Positions 34,701-47,544 of a DNA stretch of 64,000 nt are shown one piece after another. Position numbers and translations under genes: made by a program. The notes under the pieces are model-generated. The model worked only from the letters and a program-made list of their open reading frames with translations. It had not been told where the DNA came from and made no database searches. Positions within the stretch are counted from its first letter, which is position 1, and every line of letters starts with the position of its first letter. The stretch is from the NCBI RefSeq assembly GCF_905475465.1, contig NC_062240.1, positions 1,069,001-1,133,000 of the forward strand. The letters are read 5' to 3'. Source of the DNA: Pieris napi (lineage: Eukaryota; Arthropoda; Insecta; Lepidoptera; Pieridae).

Positions 34701-37700
34701 ATTTATACCCGCAATATTATTTTATTGCAAAATATTTGTTGATTATTTGATGGTCACAATTCTAACAGATGGCGCTGTGTTGAAAGTACCAACATTTCAC
34801 ATAAGCTACAATTAAATGGCATTACCACCAAAAAAGCATGGTGGTCCCCATGACTGGTGTTCTCCTACCGTTTCCCTTGAATAGGTTACTACTATGTGAT
34901 ATAACAAAAACCTTAGCCACAGCAACGCTTGGCCGGTCTGCTAGTATAAATATAAATGTTTGGTACATTTAAATATGTATATAAATGCTTTACATTATTG
35001 CACCCTGCACAACAAAAAATAAAGTATCATTTCACTCTCTTAACTAAAGTTCAGCCGTGCGATTCTGTAACTCACTTTTCGCACTCTCACAGCGGTTTTT
35101 TGCAGCTTGTAATTTATTTTTTATCAGAATGCCAAATCGTAAAATGACTGCTTTACGACTGATTTGAGCGCGACCGCCGCTGTGAATTATCACATTATCG
35201 CAATATCACAACGAAACACCGTTTGATACAAAAGTACTTTAGTTAAAGCTGTGTACTTATTAGATTTTTTTTAAATATGGGGGTGAATATTGAACACGTT
35301 GCAAAGTATATGATTCTGATCGGATACTGATGGGGATTTAATTAAATTTTACAAAGAATAAAATTTACCTAATTATTATCAAATTTCAGGTATTTATTGA
35401 AAGGTTACTTTCCAATTGCAAGGATATTGAAAATGTGTTTGTGCTGATTAGACCTAAGCAGGGCGCTGACACAGAAAAACGTTTACAAAAAATATTTGAT
35501 GTTCCGGTTAGTGTTCAAGATTAATTGGCTAATAATATTGTTTAAAACATAACATCGACCTCAGAAAACCAATCATTGTTTTGGCTCGTCGCCTACTAAT
35601 CTAATTATCAATGAAACAAACGCAGAAATATATCTGATTATTATGCCGTGTATGTACAAAGTTATACGGTCTTTTTTTGACTTTTAACATTTTGGTATAA
35701 ATTCCAAGTTCATACCTTTGTATTGTGTTATTATTGTGTTATCTTTATAACGAGTACATACTAAATTGAACGATAAAGAACCGTTTAAAATGTGTGCAGA
35801 CTCTTAGGGATGTTTGTAGTTTATTAAATTTTAATTAAATTTATTACTTTATTCAGCTTTTCAACAAATTAAAACAAACAAGGCCTGGTGATCTGAAGAA
35901 AGTAATTCCCATCGAAGGAGACATTACAACATCCCAGCTGGGTTTAACGCCAGATGACAAAGAGACTTTGGCTGATAAGGTACGTTATATTTTTATATCA
36001 TATACAGTAATTAAACTATCATATTTTCAAATTCCGTTGGCAGAGACATATAGAAAGAAATCCGAGCAGATTTTTTAAGTTAGGTACATCAGAATTACAA
36101 TTTACAAAATAATAGATGTCTCATATTACAAGGTATTTTAATTTTTATTGTAGCACCTGTTGGCAGACCTTTATGAATTGAAAATTGTTAGATAAATAAT
36201 TATACTTTTTTTAGGTGTCATTAGTATTTCACTCGGCAGCTACCGTCAGATTCACTGACAAATTTCAAGATATGATGAACATTAACGTAGAGGGAACACA
36301 ACGAGTGATAGATTTATCTAGGAGTATAAGAAATTTAGAAGTGAGTATTGTTATAAATATTTGATGTCTGTGGATAATAGCGTATTTTAGATTACAAAAT
36401 TGTAGAATTGTGTTAGAAATGAAAAAGGATTAACATATATATTGGTTGTCAAATATTTATGCGTGCGTTCAGAAATTTATGTAAACTAAGGAAAATGTAT
36501 TAAGTATCAATTTAAGTAGTTAAATATACTAAAAAATTTATTTCTCATTTTATTATTTTACATTATTACCGTATTTATTTTGTATTAATTGTATTACTTC
36601 CATAAAATAATAAATTAAGTTCAACTAATCTGAAACACGTACGTTCGCCGGGTCAGCTAGTATTTAATAAAAACATCCGAATGCTTTTGATTTTTGTAAA
36701 GGTTTATACAAATCATACAAAATCGTTATCTAATATGTGTATGTATATTTTAGATCAATTATATTGTATGTAGCGAGATAAGCGAGGTCCATAAATTTTT
36801 GTAGGAAAACAAAATATGCATAGATATATCATAATCAACTTTGTTTTACACGTGTGTTTGTTAACCATCTAAGATTTTTTCCTGAAAAATTTAAAAAACG
36901 ATTTGATAAAAAGAAGCGTTACATTAGATGCATTTATGAATATATAAAAAATTAAAAAAAGTTTATTACAATTTATCTAATTGTTGTTTATTTACACAAA
37001 TACAGTATTTACAATTTTCTTAACCTATAAAGTAATAATAAAAATAATTAAAAATAAATAAAATGAAAATTAAAACAAATTTAAAAAGTTTGGTCCCTGT
37101 GGCAGTGTACCTTTAACGCTGGCAACATTTCCTCGCTGTATTGCGAGACTTATTCTTTGAGCCAGGAAAGTGCCAGCTCTGCGGTCACCGGTACTATCTA
37201 CCAGGCGCCAACTTTTATTACATAATTATTATTTCAGAAATTCGTCTATATTTCGACCGCCTTTTCCAATTCCCATATTAAATTAATTGAAGAGAAGCTA
37301 TACACTCCTAAGAAAGAATTATCCGCAGTCCGACAAATGATACGAGACCATGGAACAGATGATACGAAAGTAAATGAATATGTCGGTATGTTTTCACCTC
37401 CTAAAACGATTAGTTTTAAAATTGGCGGCTCTACGACTCGTAGACTTGACCTGAAATGTTTGAATATCCGTCAGTTAGAATCTTTATTAGCGAGCTGGTG
37501 ATCTACTTTCTGCTCTATATTTATAGACTTTAGACATGCTGGTTTCCTTACAATGTAGCACCGCAACAACCTGACCAATTCAGCCGTGGTGGTTAATCCC
37601 TTTTGAGAATGGAATTCTTTGCAAGAATCCCCATTAAGACTGAGACGGTTGGTGTATGATGATATCAAGAAAAGCCATTTTTGATAGTCCAGATAGCAGA

Positions 37701-40700
37701 ATTGCTCTCCGCGTGTCTTCTATGCGATTAGACGAATGTAATGTGTTTAAATCTGATTTTTTTAATTTTCAGCGGATGTTAATAATACATATACACTATC
37801 TAAGGGGTTATGCGAAGAAGTAGTGAGGCAAAATAAAGAGTACTTACCGACTATTATAGTACGACCATCAATGGGTAAGAACTTTTTTTAACAACACAAT
37901 TTTAGTTTTCAGTTTTTTAATCTTCTCTTTGAGCTAATATTATGTACTTATTGCTTTTCCTACAATAATTATAATACAATTGTAATATTTTATTTATAAT
38001 TACAACGCACCAGAGGTCAATTACCTCGGCCTATATAAATTAATCCGGCAACCGAGATAGAATATCGTTTGGAACTCTTCCATTTAAATTATCTGCTGAT
38101 AATACGAACAAAAAGTTAAGTAAAATCCCTTTTACAATTGTTTAACTTGTATCAGAAGAAAGCCAGGTTTCAAGGTACACTTAATATATATATTTTTTTA
38201 TTATATAATAGGGGGGCAAACGAGCTTGCGGGACGACCAAAAAGGGCAGTCTTCGCAGCCCATAGACACCCATTTTTAGTGGATGCGTTGCCGGCCTTTG
38301 AGGGAGGAGTAAACTCTTTTTTTAAACAATTTTTTATTGAATAACGCTGCCATGATTTGGAGAGGAAGGGGATGAGCTTCCGGGAGTCCCACAATATTAA
38401 ACGAAACGCGACACACGTCCTGCTTGGGCCACTTCACGCTTGTTTTCAGTGGGAAAGTGGTATTACCCCGATCGTGTCGGCTTATTCGGCTGCTTATGCA
38501 GCATGACACTCCCACTACTTGGACTAACTGACTGCTTTGGTGGAAATAGTTGTTGTTCAAATATTCCACCAGAGGGCGATGGGGTCGTCACTGCCCTACG
38601 CCTTAAAAATCCCTTAGTCGCCTCTTACGACACCCACTGATAGAGATGGAGAGTTGCTATTCTATAAGCCGGCACAACACGGCAAGTGTTGCGGTCTCAA
38701 GTATAAGCGGTCTTTCAAACATGGTTATAATTAATATATCTTATTGAAATATGGGGTACAGCATGCAAAAACAAAATTTCTAACATACAAACTCTACAAA
38801 ATAAATTAATCAAAGCACTACTAAATTAAACAACTACGAAATCATAAATCGACTCAAGCGCTACCTTTACATTCAAACATTGTTCTAAATAAAAGTATAC
38901 AACATTTAAATAAAAATAATATGTCATTTGAAAGCTTGAAACCTAAGCTTTGAAAAAAAACATCAACACGATTAAATAAACTACCAACATGTTAATTTGC
39001 GAGATTAGGGCGTATGGGACAAATTACTCACTACGCTACCAGCCAGTTGCGCTACCCTCTACCCCTATTAAAACCCCCGTTACCCTTCAACCTTTATCAG
39101 TCGCGTATCAACAGGGCGAGCTGAGACGTGTTCGAGGTATAACTGTCAGCAACCTGATTCAAAAAAGGCCTGCAACGGGCCCCAAATTGACTGCAGGCCA
39201 CCGGCAAGCTCGGCTACAGTTTGCTCGAGAGCATTGGGCATCGATCCTGTTCACTGACGAGTGCAGGATGTGTCTGCATGGCAGTGACAGGAGAGGCGTC
39301 CGGGAGAGCGATTTTCCCAATGCTGATTCGCAGAAATCGTTGCCTATGGTGGCGGTTCTTGCATGATGTGGGCTGATATCTCGTTGGAGGGTAAAACCCA
39401 GCTTGATTTTGTGCCTGGAGTACGCCGAAGAGCAGGACTGACAGCTGATAGGTACATCACAAATATTTTCCTGGACCATGTTGGGCCCTACGCAGGATTT
39501 GTTGACGAAGACTTCATCCTAATGCATGACAATGCTCGATGCCACACAGCGCGCGTTACTCAGCAGTTTCTTCGATTTGCGCACAATGGACTGGCCTGCG
39601 CTCAGTCCAGACATAAATCCCGTCGAGCATTTGTGGGATGAGCTCAAGCAAAGGGTACGAGCAAGAAATCCAGCCCATTCGAGCCTTGAATAATTGAAGG
39701 CAGCTTTGTTAGACGAGTGGGAAGGTATTCCTACAAAAACGTATCCTAAAAACGTGTTTTATTTGTCAATTCTAAACACAACTCCTTTACCCAAAATCCC
39801 ATTTTTCCTCCATTTAAGTTCAGACACCAATAATAAACAAAAGAATACATGGGTATTATGATCTCATATCATAAAAGCTGAAGTTTTAAGCTTTCAAATG
39901 ACATATCATTTTTATTAAAATGTTGTATACGAGTACTTCCACTTAAAACAATCTTTGAATGCAGAGGTAGCGCTTGAGTCGATTTGTTTGCTCGCGAGTG
40001 TATATGTTTATAGCACCTGTATCTAAATTTAAAAATTAAATAACTCTCTCCATAGTAGCTTATCATTTAAAAAAAACAAACACACTACTACACGCAATAC
40101 TCGTCGAGCGAGTTTGCTTATCTTGCCGAAGCCGCGTACAAATTATTTGAAGAAGTCTATTAACTATGAGGGTGTGCAATTATTTAAGCAATTACCCTCT
40201 AAAATTTGTAATATTAGCGCGTTTAACCAATTCAAAAGGGAATTGAAGATACATATTAGAATGAGCCTAGTAGACTTAAATTGGGACAGCTGATTGCGAT
40301 GTGTATCTATAAAATATTAAAAAAAAATTGTAATGAGAAATAAAGTTCTGTAAACATTATATTTTCCAGTTACTCCAATGTACCACGAGCCGCTTCCTGG
40401 TTGGGTGGACAGTTGGGTGTCAGCTACAGCCGTCTTCAGTAATTTATCCAGGGGTCTCAATCCGTACATATATAGCACTGAGGATGTCGTTTGCGATCTT
40501 ATTCCCGTTGATTACGTTGCAAATTTAATCATCATAGCCGGGGCTAAGGGAGCTATGTAAGTTACCAAAGTCTGTATTGCTAGGGCTGTATTGTGCTGAA
40601 TACGGCGCTATATGTTATATGTGAATTTTATCAGTAATAGTAAACTTAAAACACAAAATTCCATTAAAATCTGTTAATTTTTTGTGTTTTTCTATAATAT

Positions 40701-43700
40701 CCTATAATTTTGTTTTTCGCTTATTCCTACGAATCTTAACTGATGATTTTCAAATACTTTGCGCCTTATCAATAAAGAATAACTTCTCTGTCACCATTTT
40801 TATCTAATGTCAGTCTTTTTTCTTCACAGTGTAAACACAATTTTCCAAAAAGAAACAAAAGAGTACTTCAGTTATAATTTGGCTCTTTTAGTTTTTTGAA
40901 TCGGTTTTGATCTACTATAAACATATTAAAATCATAACTTGATAGTTAAAGTTACTCTTTGAGTATAGCTTTAAGACCTTATCATGATTTAAAACTTTAT
41001 ATTTCAGAACGGATGACATCTCCGTGTATAATATAAACTCCAGTTCGGAAAATCCTATTACTTGGAAAGGCGGTTCTGATTTATATTTAGAACAAAGCAA
41101 ACGATTAGGCTACTGTAAGTATAATTAATCTACTTAGAATACATGGCGTAAAATCTTAATTAGCCAGTCATGATACAATATCAGCTACGGATATTAAGAA
41201 ACTGCATTGGAATTTCATACATTTACGTCGGTAAACAAGTTACAGAGTACGGGACTTCACAAGAGAAAATTCTCTGTTCAGTTATAATAATTAATAATGA
41301 TTTAATTTTAACTTAATAGAAATAATTAGAATTTTAACAGAGTACCAAATCAGACGTTTAACATACTTTCGCTGCAACTGCGCTGTTATTTATTTATTCA
41401 CTTAAGTAATTTTACAGCTAACATATATTTATTATAAAACAAAACACTCAGACAATACAGAAAGCCGAAACAGATAACATAGATAAATAATATATACGAA
41501 ACAGAAAACAAATAAGTTAATTAAAATACAAAACTATATAAAGAAAACTGATATTTGACATTTAAAACAACAAACAATACTCAATATTTCAAATCACTGC
41601 TTAAACAAAATTAGAATCTTCCCGCCCCTTCAAATACTTTCTCACATCTTCTTTGGTGAGGTGGAAAATATCAATATCCTCATAATTAGTGTCATAGTTA
41701 GATAAAACCCGAAACATTGGCGAATTTTGCAGGTAATTCGAGTTTGTACGAGGCACATGGAACAATTTTGTATGTCTTGTCGCATAAGGAGGAGGAATTT
41801 TATGAGAAATTAACGACAGCAAATAGGGGCTATCTATCCGCCCATTAAGAATAGCGTGTAAAAAAGCAAGTCTTGCTGACTTCACCGACATTCCAAAGAG
41901 TCTTAATTAAAATATTTGCATAAACATTGATATTTTTTTAAACTTAGGAATTTCACAAACTTCTTTTGTATATTTTCAACTGCTTTTTTATATTTTATTT
42001 AATTCCATATTAAATGTACCAGATAACACCCGCATACTCCATCACGCTTCTAACTTAAGCAAAATATAGACTTTTAATGCAACGTATGTTATTAAATGTC
42101 TTGCATGACCGCTTGACAAATCCTAGTTGCTTAATGCTTATACGCTTTGCCTGTTATATTATCGATATGTTCTGATAGGCCAATTTTTTCGTCTAATAAT
42201 ATTCCCAGGTCAATTTTGTAAGTGTATTGTATTTTTCGTTTTTACGCGAAAAAGTTATCTTATTGCATTTGTTTTTATTTATTGAAAGTTAATTTTGTTT
42301 GTAATATATTTCTAGCCTATTAAGAACTTGTTAAATTTGATTAAATATAAAAGATCTATTGATTTTATTCTTAAGAAAATTTTTTGGTCATCCGTGAACA
42401 TAAGATTTTAAGAAAAGTGAAAACAGTATTTTATATTGTACAAAATAAGCATTAAATAATAATGGGCCAAGTATTGACTCTTGGGGTACTCCTGTTGTAA
42501 TTACTTAGTGAACATGCTTTTGTACCCGCATATTACTGTTGCTTACCGTCTGTTAGTAATGTATGACTTTATTAATCTGTAAAGATCACCACGTATTCCA
42601 AGAGAGAAACGCTTATGTAGCAGGATAATATGATCAACACGATTAAAAGCTTTTTCTATATCCGTATAGATAGCGCCAATTTGGTCACCCTCATTCATAC
42701 CTCTCAGTATATAGTCAGTGAAAATAGTCAAGTTAGAAATTGTTGAGTGATTTTTAGTACAGCCGTGTTGTTGTTCCGGTACTTATTTAGTGTAACTGTA
42801 TTAAATTACCCCACACCATATTCAGATTGGTCCAACTAGTGACGTCAATTAATGTATTTTAGATTCCTCACACCTGGGGGTATACGAAAATACCCATATA
42901 TAATATTATGTATGTTCCGCCATTTTTTGTAGTTTTCGAGTTATAATTTTTTTTGTGTTTTTTTAATGTTTTCTGCCAGCGAGGTTTCAAAAATTGATAT
43001 TTTTTTGTTGTAGGTATTTTGCTGTTTTTTTATCTGTGAAATGATTGTCTTAAATGTTGTTCAAATAAAAAAAATCTCAGCTTCCTAAAATTAGTTAAAA
43101 CTACTCAAAAAAGGTTTTTAAGTTAGAAGTTTAGTTTTTAGCTGGATTTGCCCAAAAATTCGACTTCATTTTAAAAATATAAAAAGAAATTTCCATAGCT
43201 TTTAGCTTAGTTTAAAAACGCTACCAAAGCTACCAAAATCATAGAAAAAAAATGGTACTTATTTGGTATTTTTTTGTTGTACTCGGCCTTTTAAGGTGGA
43301 TAGGCTAAAAATCATTTTTTCGACTTTTATTATTCTTATGGTTAATTAAACTTTACGATCTACTTTTTATTAATTTAAATACCCGTAAAAAAAAGTAGCT
43401 CGTATAATTCTTTCAATAATTTTGGTCTTACCACTCAAAATTCAAAATGTTATTCGAAATGATTATTGCTAGTTGTGAAATTACCTGTTTTCAGCTAAAA
43501 AGAACATGCAAGAAATAAAGGTATCAAAATCAACATTCGTAGTGAATACCATGACATTTATTCTGCAAACAGTACCTTGTTTCTTTGCTGATGTCGGACT
43601 CGTCTTAAGAGGAAAAAAACCTAGGTAATTTTTTAGTTTCTACTCTTTGACGAACAGGAGACTCTAAATTTTCTGCGACAGACCCATGGGTGGCGGCTTC

Positions 43701-45567
43701 AGAATGTCTGCATTTGTTTTATGTATAACTAGCCTTCCCTACATTGTAGCTAATTATTAAATATGTAATAGTTGGTCATATTTACCAAAAAGCTGGACTG
43801 GATTTATGTCTTCTAAGTATTTGAAGTACCTTACTTTGTTCCGTTGTTTGTATTGTCAATAGTTTCTCAGCGTACACGAATTTATTGGTATTTTTTCATA
43901 CCTTGTGGTTAGATTATCAAAGATTTCAAAAGGGATTCCTAACTTATTTGAAAACATTATATAGCCTATCCTAATCTATCTACATTTTCCCTAATCCTCG
44001 AGGATTTATTAAAATAGGACCAGTAGTTTTGGAGCCTATTCAATGCAGACAATCACAGTTTACTTTGTATAAATAATGTAGATTACTCTTCATAATCAAG
44101 TAGGGTTGGGTTTTGTGTCTGACACACATCGATTTTTAGATCTTAGTTTCCATGGGATGTTAAGTTATGCACATATTAAAATTCAAAATTTTAAATCAGG
44201 TCGAGAATTGTTTATAATTAAACCTCAAATAACGTGTATGTGTTGTAACAAAGATATTGCATAAACTTTATAATTAAAGGATTTGACGGATTATACCTAT
44301 CACCCGTGAGGTCTGCTCTCACACTAGGAAATCACACTCCTAATGTAAAAAAAAGCGTACCGTGTCGATTACCAAAAAAATAATATGCGTACCACATTTT
44401 GTCGCTAAATAATCGGCGGTAATATTAATTAAAGTTTATAGTTTATTAATACTATATTTTACCATTTGGATAACACATGAAATTATGTATTTATAAAAAC
44501 ATTTATCGCTTAAGTTAATCGTGGCAAGGAGCCCGACTGAACTTTGAACACAAGACTTCAGAGTAGAGAACTCTGAACTCTGTGTTCAAAAACCGGTAGT
44601 TTTTTTTTGTGCCATTAGAATCTGAATGTTCGAATTAATACTATATATAATAGTTTAAATACTTTCTTTTACAGTAAAGGAAAATATAAACGCTATCAAT
44701 GGCCAAAGTGTCAAGCATAGAGGGCTGATACAATTCATTACACGGAAATGTTTACTCTAATCCTAACTTTATTTAACTAAAATAGATATTACCACAACTT
44801 TAAGTAACGTGGGAGAAAGTTGATATAAATGTCAAATTTAATTTTTATATGCGTACAGATTCTTAATCTATTTAGAACAATGTAAATATTGCATTAAATA
44901 ATACAATGTTCACGTATCTACTATTAACATTATATCGCCAGTGGGATTAACATGGTTATTTTAAGTACCTTTAAGTTTGACAAACAATAATCTACGACCA
45001 TATACCACCAATACCTCATTACGTAAACTTGGTCCCAGCGCTATTGCAACTTCGGGCTTCTTTAAATTAAAAGAGTCGCCTTGCAAGTTGCCGTTTGACC
45101 AACAAATCAAATAAATGTGTCAAGCACTTGCTGTTCTGTCTTTCTTTTCATGTCTTATTCTAGGTAGAAAAGAGATTAGACTTTTGTGTAATGCTACGTT
45201 CACGAAATCAATCAATATTTTATGACATAGTTTGGTTAAATTAAGCAAGAATTGTTTCACCAGAAACTTAGGAACCTACCCACATAAGCATGAACATTAG
45301 AAGCGATACAACAACAAAATTGTAACATTTATTTTTCTTTTCAGACACTTAAAAGAAGGTTCTCGTTCATCTCTCCTACGAGATATTCTTAGACCGGTAA
45401 CGTCTACATCCTGGCTTATTAAATCGAAAAAGACCCAGGCCTTAATCTCCACTCTGGATGACCACGACAAGAAGATGTTCCCATGTGACGTCAACAACAT
45501 CGATTGGAAAGAGTACAGTGCCATATTCTGCAGGGGCGTTCGGGAGTTTTTACTGAAAGGAAAATAA
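31709..45567 (+). CDS. Fatty acyl-CoA reductase, copy 3 (12 exons)
   Basis: Exons: 31709-31770, 32552- or 32561-32578, 32748-32841, 35400-35516, 35857-35979, 36215-36340, 37238-37385, 37773-37874, 40370-40556, 41008-41114, 43495-43624, 45345-45567. The joined frame is open: 481 residues with the 27-nt exon 2, 478 with the shorter one. TGATGFVG, YTLSK and the FAR_C domain are intact. Odd points: the AG acceptor of exon 2 has become AT (32551), but an AG nine bases on (32559-32560) would keep the frame; exon 2 also uses a GC donor (GCAAGT). Exon 8 reads EEVVRQ where the others read EELVRQ. Introns hold two Helitron-like elements and a foldback element (intron 3), a LINE piece (intron 6), short repeats plus Tc1 in a LINE (intron 8) and another LINE (intron 10). 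Confidence 0.88.
33021..33448 (-). mobile_element. Helitron-like element in intron 3 of FAR copy 3
   Basis: Same family as 10831-11256 but at another site. The - strand starts TCTATATATA and ends GGCCAGCTAG before T. Copy 2 has the empty site (about 11950-11965). Confidence 0.7.
33590..34290. mobile_element. Foldback element in intron 3 of FAR copy 3
   Basis: The ends are imperfect inverted repeats of about 50 nt: ATAATATTATAAAAATTAAA near 33663 is matched by TTTAATTTTTATAATATTC near 34235. The interior is AT-rich with a small hairpin (CTATGGTAA/TTACCATAG, about 34122-34158). Absent from copies 2 and 4. Short frames inside look like chance. Confidence 0.6.
34564..34944 (+). mobile_element. 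Helitron-like element, second family, intron 3 of FAR copy 3
   Basis: 381 bp, starting A|TCTTAATATAGG and ending GGCCGGTCTGCTAG|T. Copies 2 and 4 show an unbroken AATGTAAATATAAA-type site, so insertion was between A and T without duplication. Non-coding. Confidence 0.75.
36437..36660 (+). mobile_element. Helitron-like end in intron 6 (copy 3)
   Basis: Counterpart of 15818-16033, ending GCCGGGTCAGCTAG. Confidence 0.45.
36955..37211 (-). mobile_element. LINE fragment in intron 6 of FAR copy 3
   Basis: It replaces the sequence found in copies 2 and 4 just before exon 7. The - strand frame reads AGTFLAQRISLAIQRGN and ends in an AT-rich tail at the low-coordinate side. It reaches within about 25 nt of the exon 7 acceptor. 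Confidence 0.5.
38192..38332. mobile_element. Lep1/MINE-like short repeat in intron 8 of FAR copy 3
   Basis: Contains GGGGCAAACGAGCTTGCGGG and GCGTTGCCGGCCTTTGAGGG. Same architecture as 13695-13856 in the opposite direction, but a different subfamily. Confidence 0.55.
38345..38700. repeat. Dispersed repeat in intron 8 of FAR copy 3
   Basis: G+C-richer insertion ending CCTTAGTCGCCTCTTACGAC followed by about 80 nt. The motif is widespread in Lepidoptera. A fragment (GGGGATGAGCTTCCGGGAGT) survives in copy 2 at 19417-19437, so copy 2 once held it too. Confidence 0.5.
38732..40352 (+). mobile_element. LINE 3' region split by Tc1, intron 8 of FAR copy 3
   Basis: Before the Tc1 element the frame reads EIWGTACKNKISNIQTLQNK, typical of the end of a jockey/CR1 reverse transcriptase. 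After it the frame continues to QFKRELKIHIRMSLVDLNW and a stop. The tail runs to the exon 9 acceptor region. A possible duplication ACATGGTTATA/ACATTATA flanks it. Confidence 0.65.
38846..39985 (+). mobile_element. Tc1-type transposon with long inverted repeats, defective, nested in LINE
   Basis: Inverted repeats of over 100 nt: AAATCGACTCAAGCGCTACC at 38846 and its complement ending at 39985. The transposase remnant covers GELRRVRG, RPATGPKLTAGHRQARLQ, SILFTDECRMC, MHDNARCHTARV and a shifted DINPVEHLWDE. The N-terminal domain is deleted. Nested inside the LINE at 38732-40352. Confidence 0.85.
41385..42780 (-). mobile_element. LINE fragment in intron 10 of FAR copy 3
   Basis: The - strand has a reverse-transcriptase piece (42543-42731, GAIYTDIEKAFNRVDH) and a C-terminal piece (41601-41891, DTNYEDIDIFHLTKEDVRKY) that resembles the end of jockey-like LINE proteins. 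The frame is broken between them. Present in shortened form in copy 4, absent from copies 1 and 2. Confidence 0.7.
44544..44588. repeat. Short hairpin in intron 11 (copies 3 and 4)
   Basis: GAACACAAGACTTCAGAGT pairs with ACTCTGAACTCTGTGTTC across a loop of about 5 nt. Copy 4 has the same at about 60794-60838. Copy 2 lacks it. Confidence 0.5.
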
Positions 45568-46319
45568 GATTTAATTTTATTAAAAAAGTAATTACATTTT
45601 TTTTTATATGTCCTTTGAGTATACCCTCATGTAGAGAATTTCTATACTGAAAGGAAAACATTTTATAAATTATACGATTAGGTGCTAAGCGGCCTAGTCA
45701 TTGAAAGATTGGTTAACGTATACTTAGTTTGTTTTTGTGTAAAGTCGAATGCGATTACCGTATCGCCTCTGGCCACAGAATTTCGCTTTAAATCCTTCAA
45801 TTAACTCTATGTAAATGACGCTTAAAGTAATTTAAAATACTGCTGATCGTTGCGTATTAAAAGCCAATTCATATTATTCTTATTTTGGGTGTCTTCAGTT
45901 GATTAAATTTTGTATACTTTCTTAAATGCTACATAGTTTTATTAATTTAAACATTATGTTACCTATTTTTTTAATGAATTTAAATATTATTTCAACCTAG
46001 GCTTTACATTAAAATATTATAAAATCAAGATGGGACTTTCTTTTCACACCCATTTTATACAGTCCTAAATCATCATTTCCTTTGATAAATATATTCAATC
46101 TTCAAGGTAATAAAGCTGTTTGTGATAAAATTCTTCAAAATCATTAAATGGAACACCAAGGATGCTAACTTTAATTCACATTTTAAGTCGTTTTTTTGTT
46201 TGTAAAATATTAACGTAAGTTAAAATTATATTGAATAAGCGGGTGGGTTTGTATAATTATTTCTCTTGAGTTAAAATTAAATTATTATTATTATGTATTA
46301 AGAGTTTTAAAAATTAAGT

Positions 46320-47390
46320 TTTTATTATAACTGAATAGATTATTTTCTCTGGCGAAGTCCCGTACTCTGTAATTTGTTATCTCGACGTTAATATATTATG
46401 TAGTTTTCGCAATATCCGTAGCTGATGTTACAAACTTGGAATCGCACGGATTTAAATACTTACAGTAGCCTAATCGTTTGCTTTGTTCTAAATATAAATC
46501 AGAACCGCCTTTCCAAGTCATAGGATTTTCATAACTGGACACGGAGATGTCGTCCGTTCTGAAATATAAAGTTTTAAATCATGATAAGGTCTTAAAGCTA
46601 CACTCAATGACTAACTTTAACTATTACATTATAAGAAACTAAAACAGCCAAATTACAACTAAAGTACTCTTTTGTTTCTTTCTTTCAAATTATATTTACA
46701 TTGTGATGAAAAAAGACATTAGATGAAAATAGTAACAAACTAATTTATTTGTTATGGGTAAGGCGAAAAGTACCTATTTGAGAAAGTTTAGTAAGATTCG
46801 TACATATAATAGAATAACAAAGTTATAGTAGATTAATGTAAATATGTCGCGTTAGTTAAATTACTTATAACTCAAGATCGGCTGGAACGATGTTAGTTAT
46901 CTCTTTTTTGATGGATTCTTCTCCGCTCCGAATCGCAGAATAAGTGATAAAATATTGGATAAGTTATCGAATAACAATAAATTAATTAATTAATTTTACG
47001 AATTCCAACATCATATGGTGCAATGAGTTGACAAAACTACGCATCATTTTACATCGAATCATGTCAGTTCCAGAAACTTCGATCTTGAGGTGTATGAGGA
47101 GAGGCTGGTTATGCAGCCTTTGATCGTGATTACATGTGTTACCTCATAAAAAAATGTTGCATCAGAAAGTGCTTTAACATGCACGCAATATTGGCGCTAG
47201 AGAGAAGAGGCGTAAAACTGCCATTCTTCTTTCGCAATGGCAAGCAATAAAAAATTTCTGTATTTGCAAAACAAGTTTTATTAATGTTATTACCTTAATG
47301 AAATCCTAAATTAAGTTTAACTTAACACGATATTATTAGACTGTTAGGCGGAACGAAGATCACCGAGTCAGCTAGTTCTTTATATAATTA
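46320..47390 (-). pseudogene. Inverted FAR fragment (exon 10 only) in spacer 3
   Basis: Exon 10 relic 46464-46558 is 95 nt: a 12-nt in-frame deletion removes the YNIN region, otherwise it is open with both splice signals. The exon 9 part has been deleted. A Helitron-like element (46837-47375) is kept. Confidence 0.85.
46837..47375 (+). mobile_element. Helitron-like element inside inverted FAR fragment, spacer 3
   Basis: Same insertion as 5532-6066; ends CGAGTCAGCTAG before T. Confidence 0.55.
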
Positions 47391-47544
47391 AAATTTAGTA
47401 TTGGTTTCTTAAAATAATAATGTATTTAATATTTAAAAATATATTTTAAGAAGTTTTGAGTTTTTCATTTAGATTTTAATCATATTTTATAAAAACCGTT
47501 TTTTTTATTATAGACGTCACTATAATCAAAGGTTGTTTATTTAC

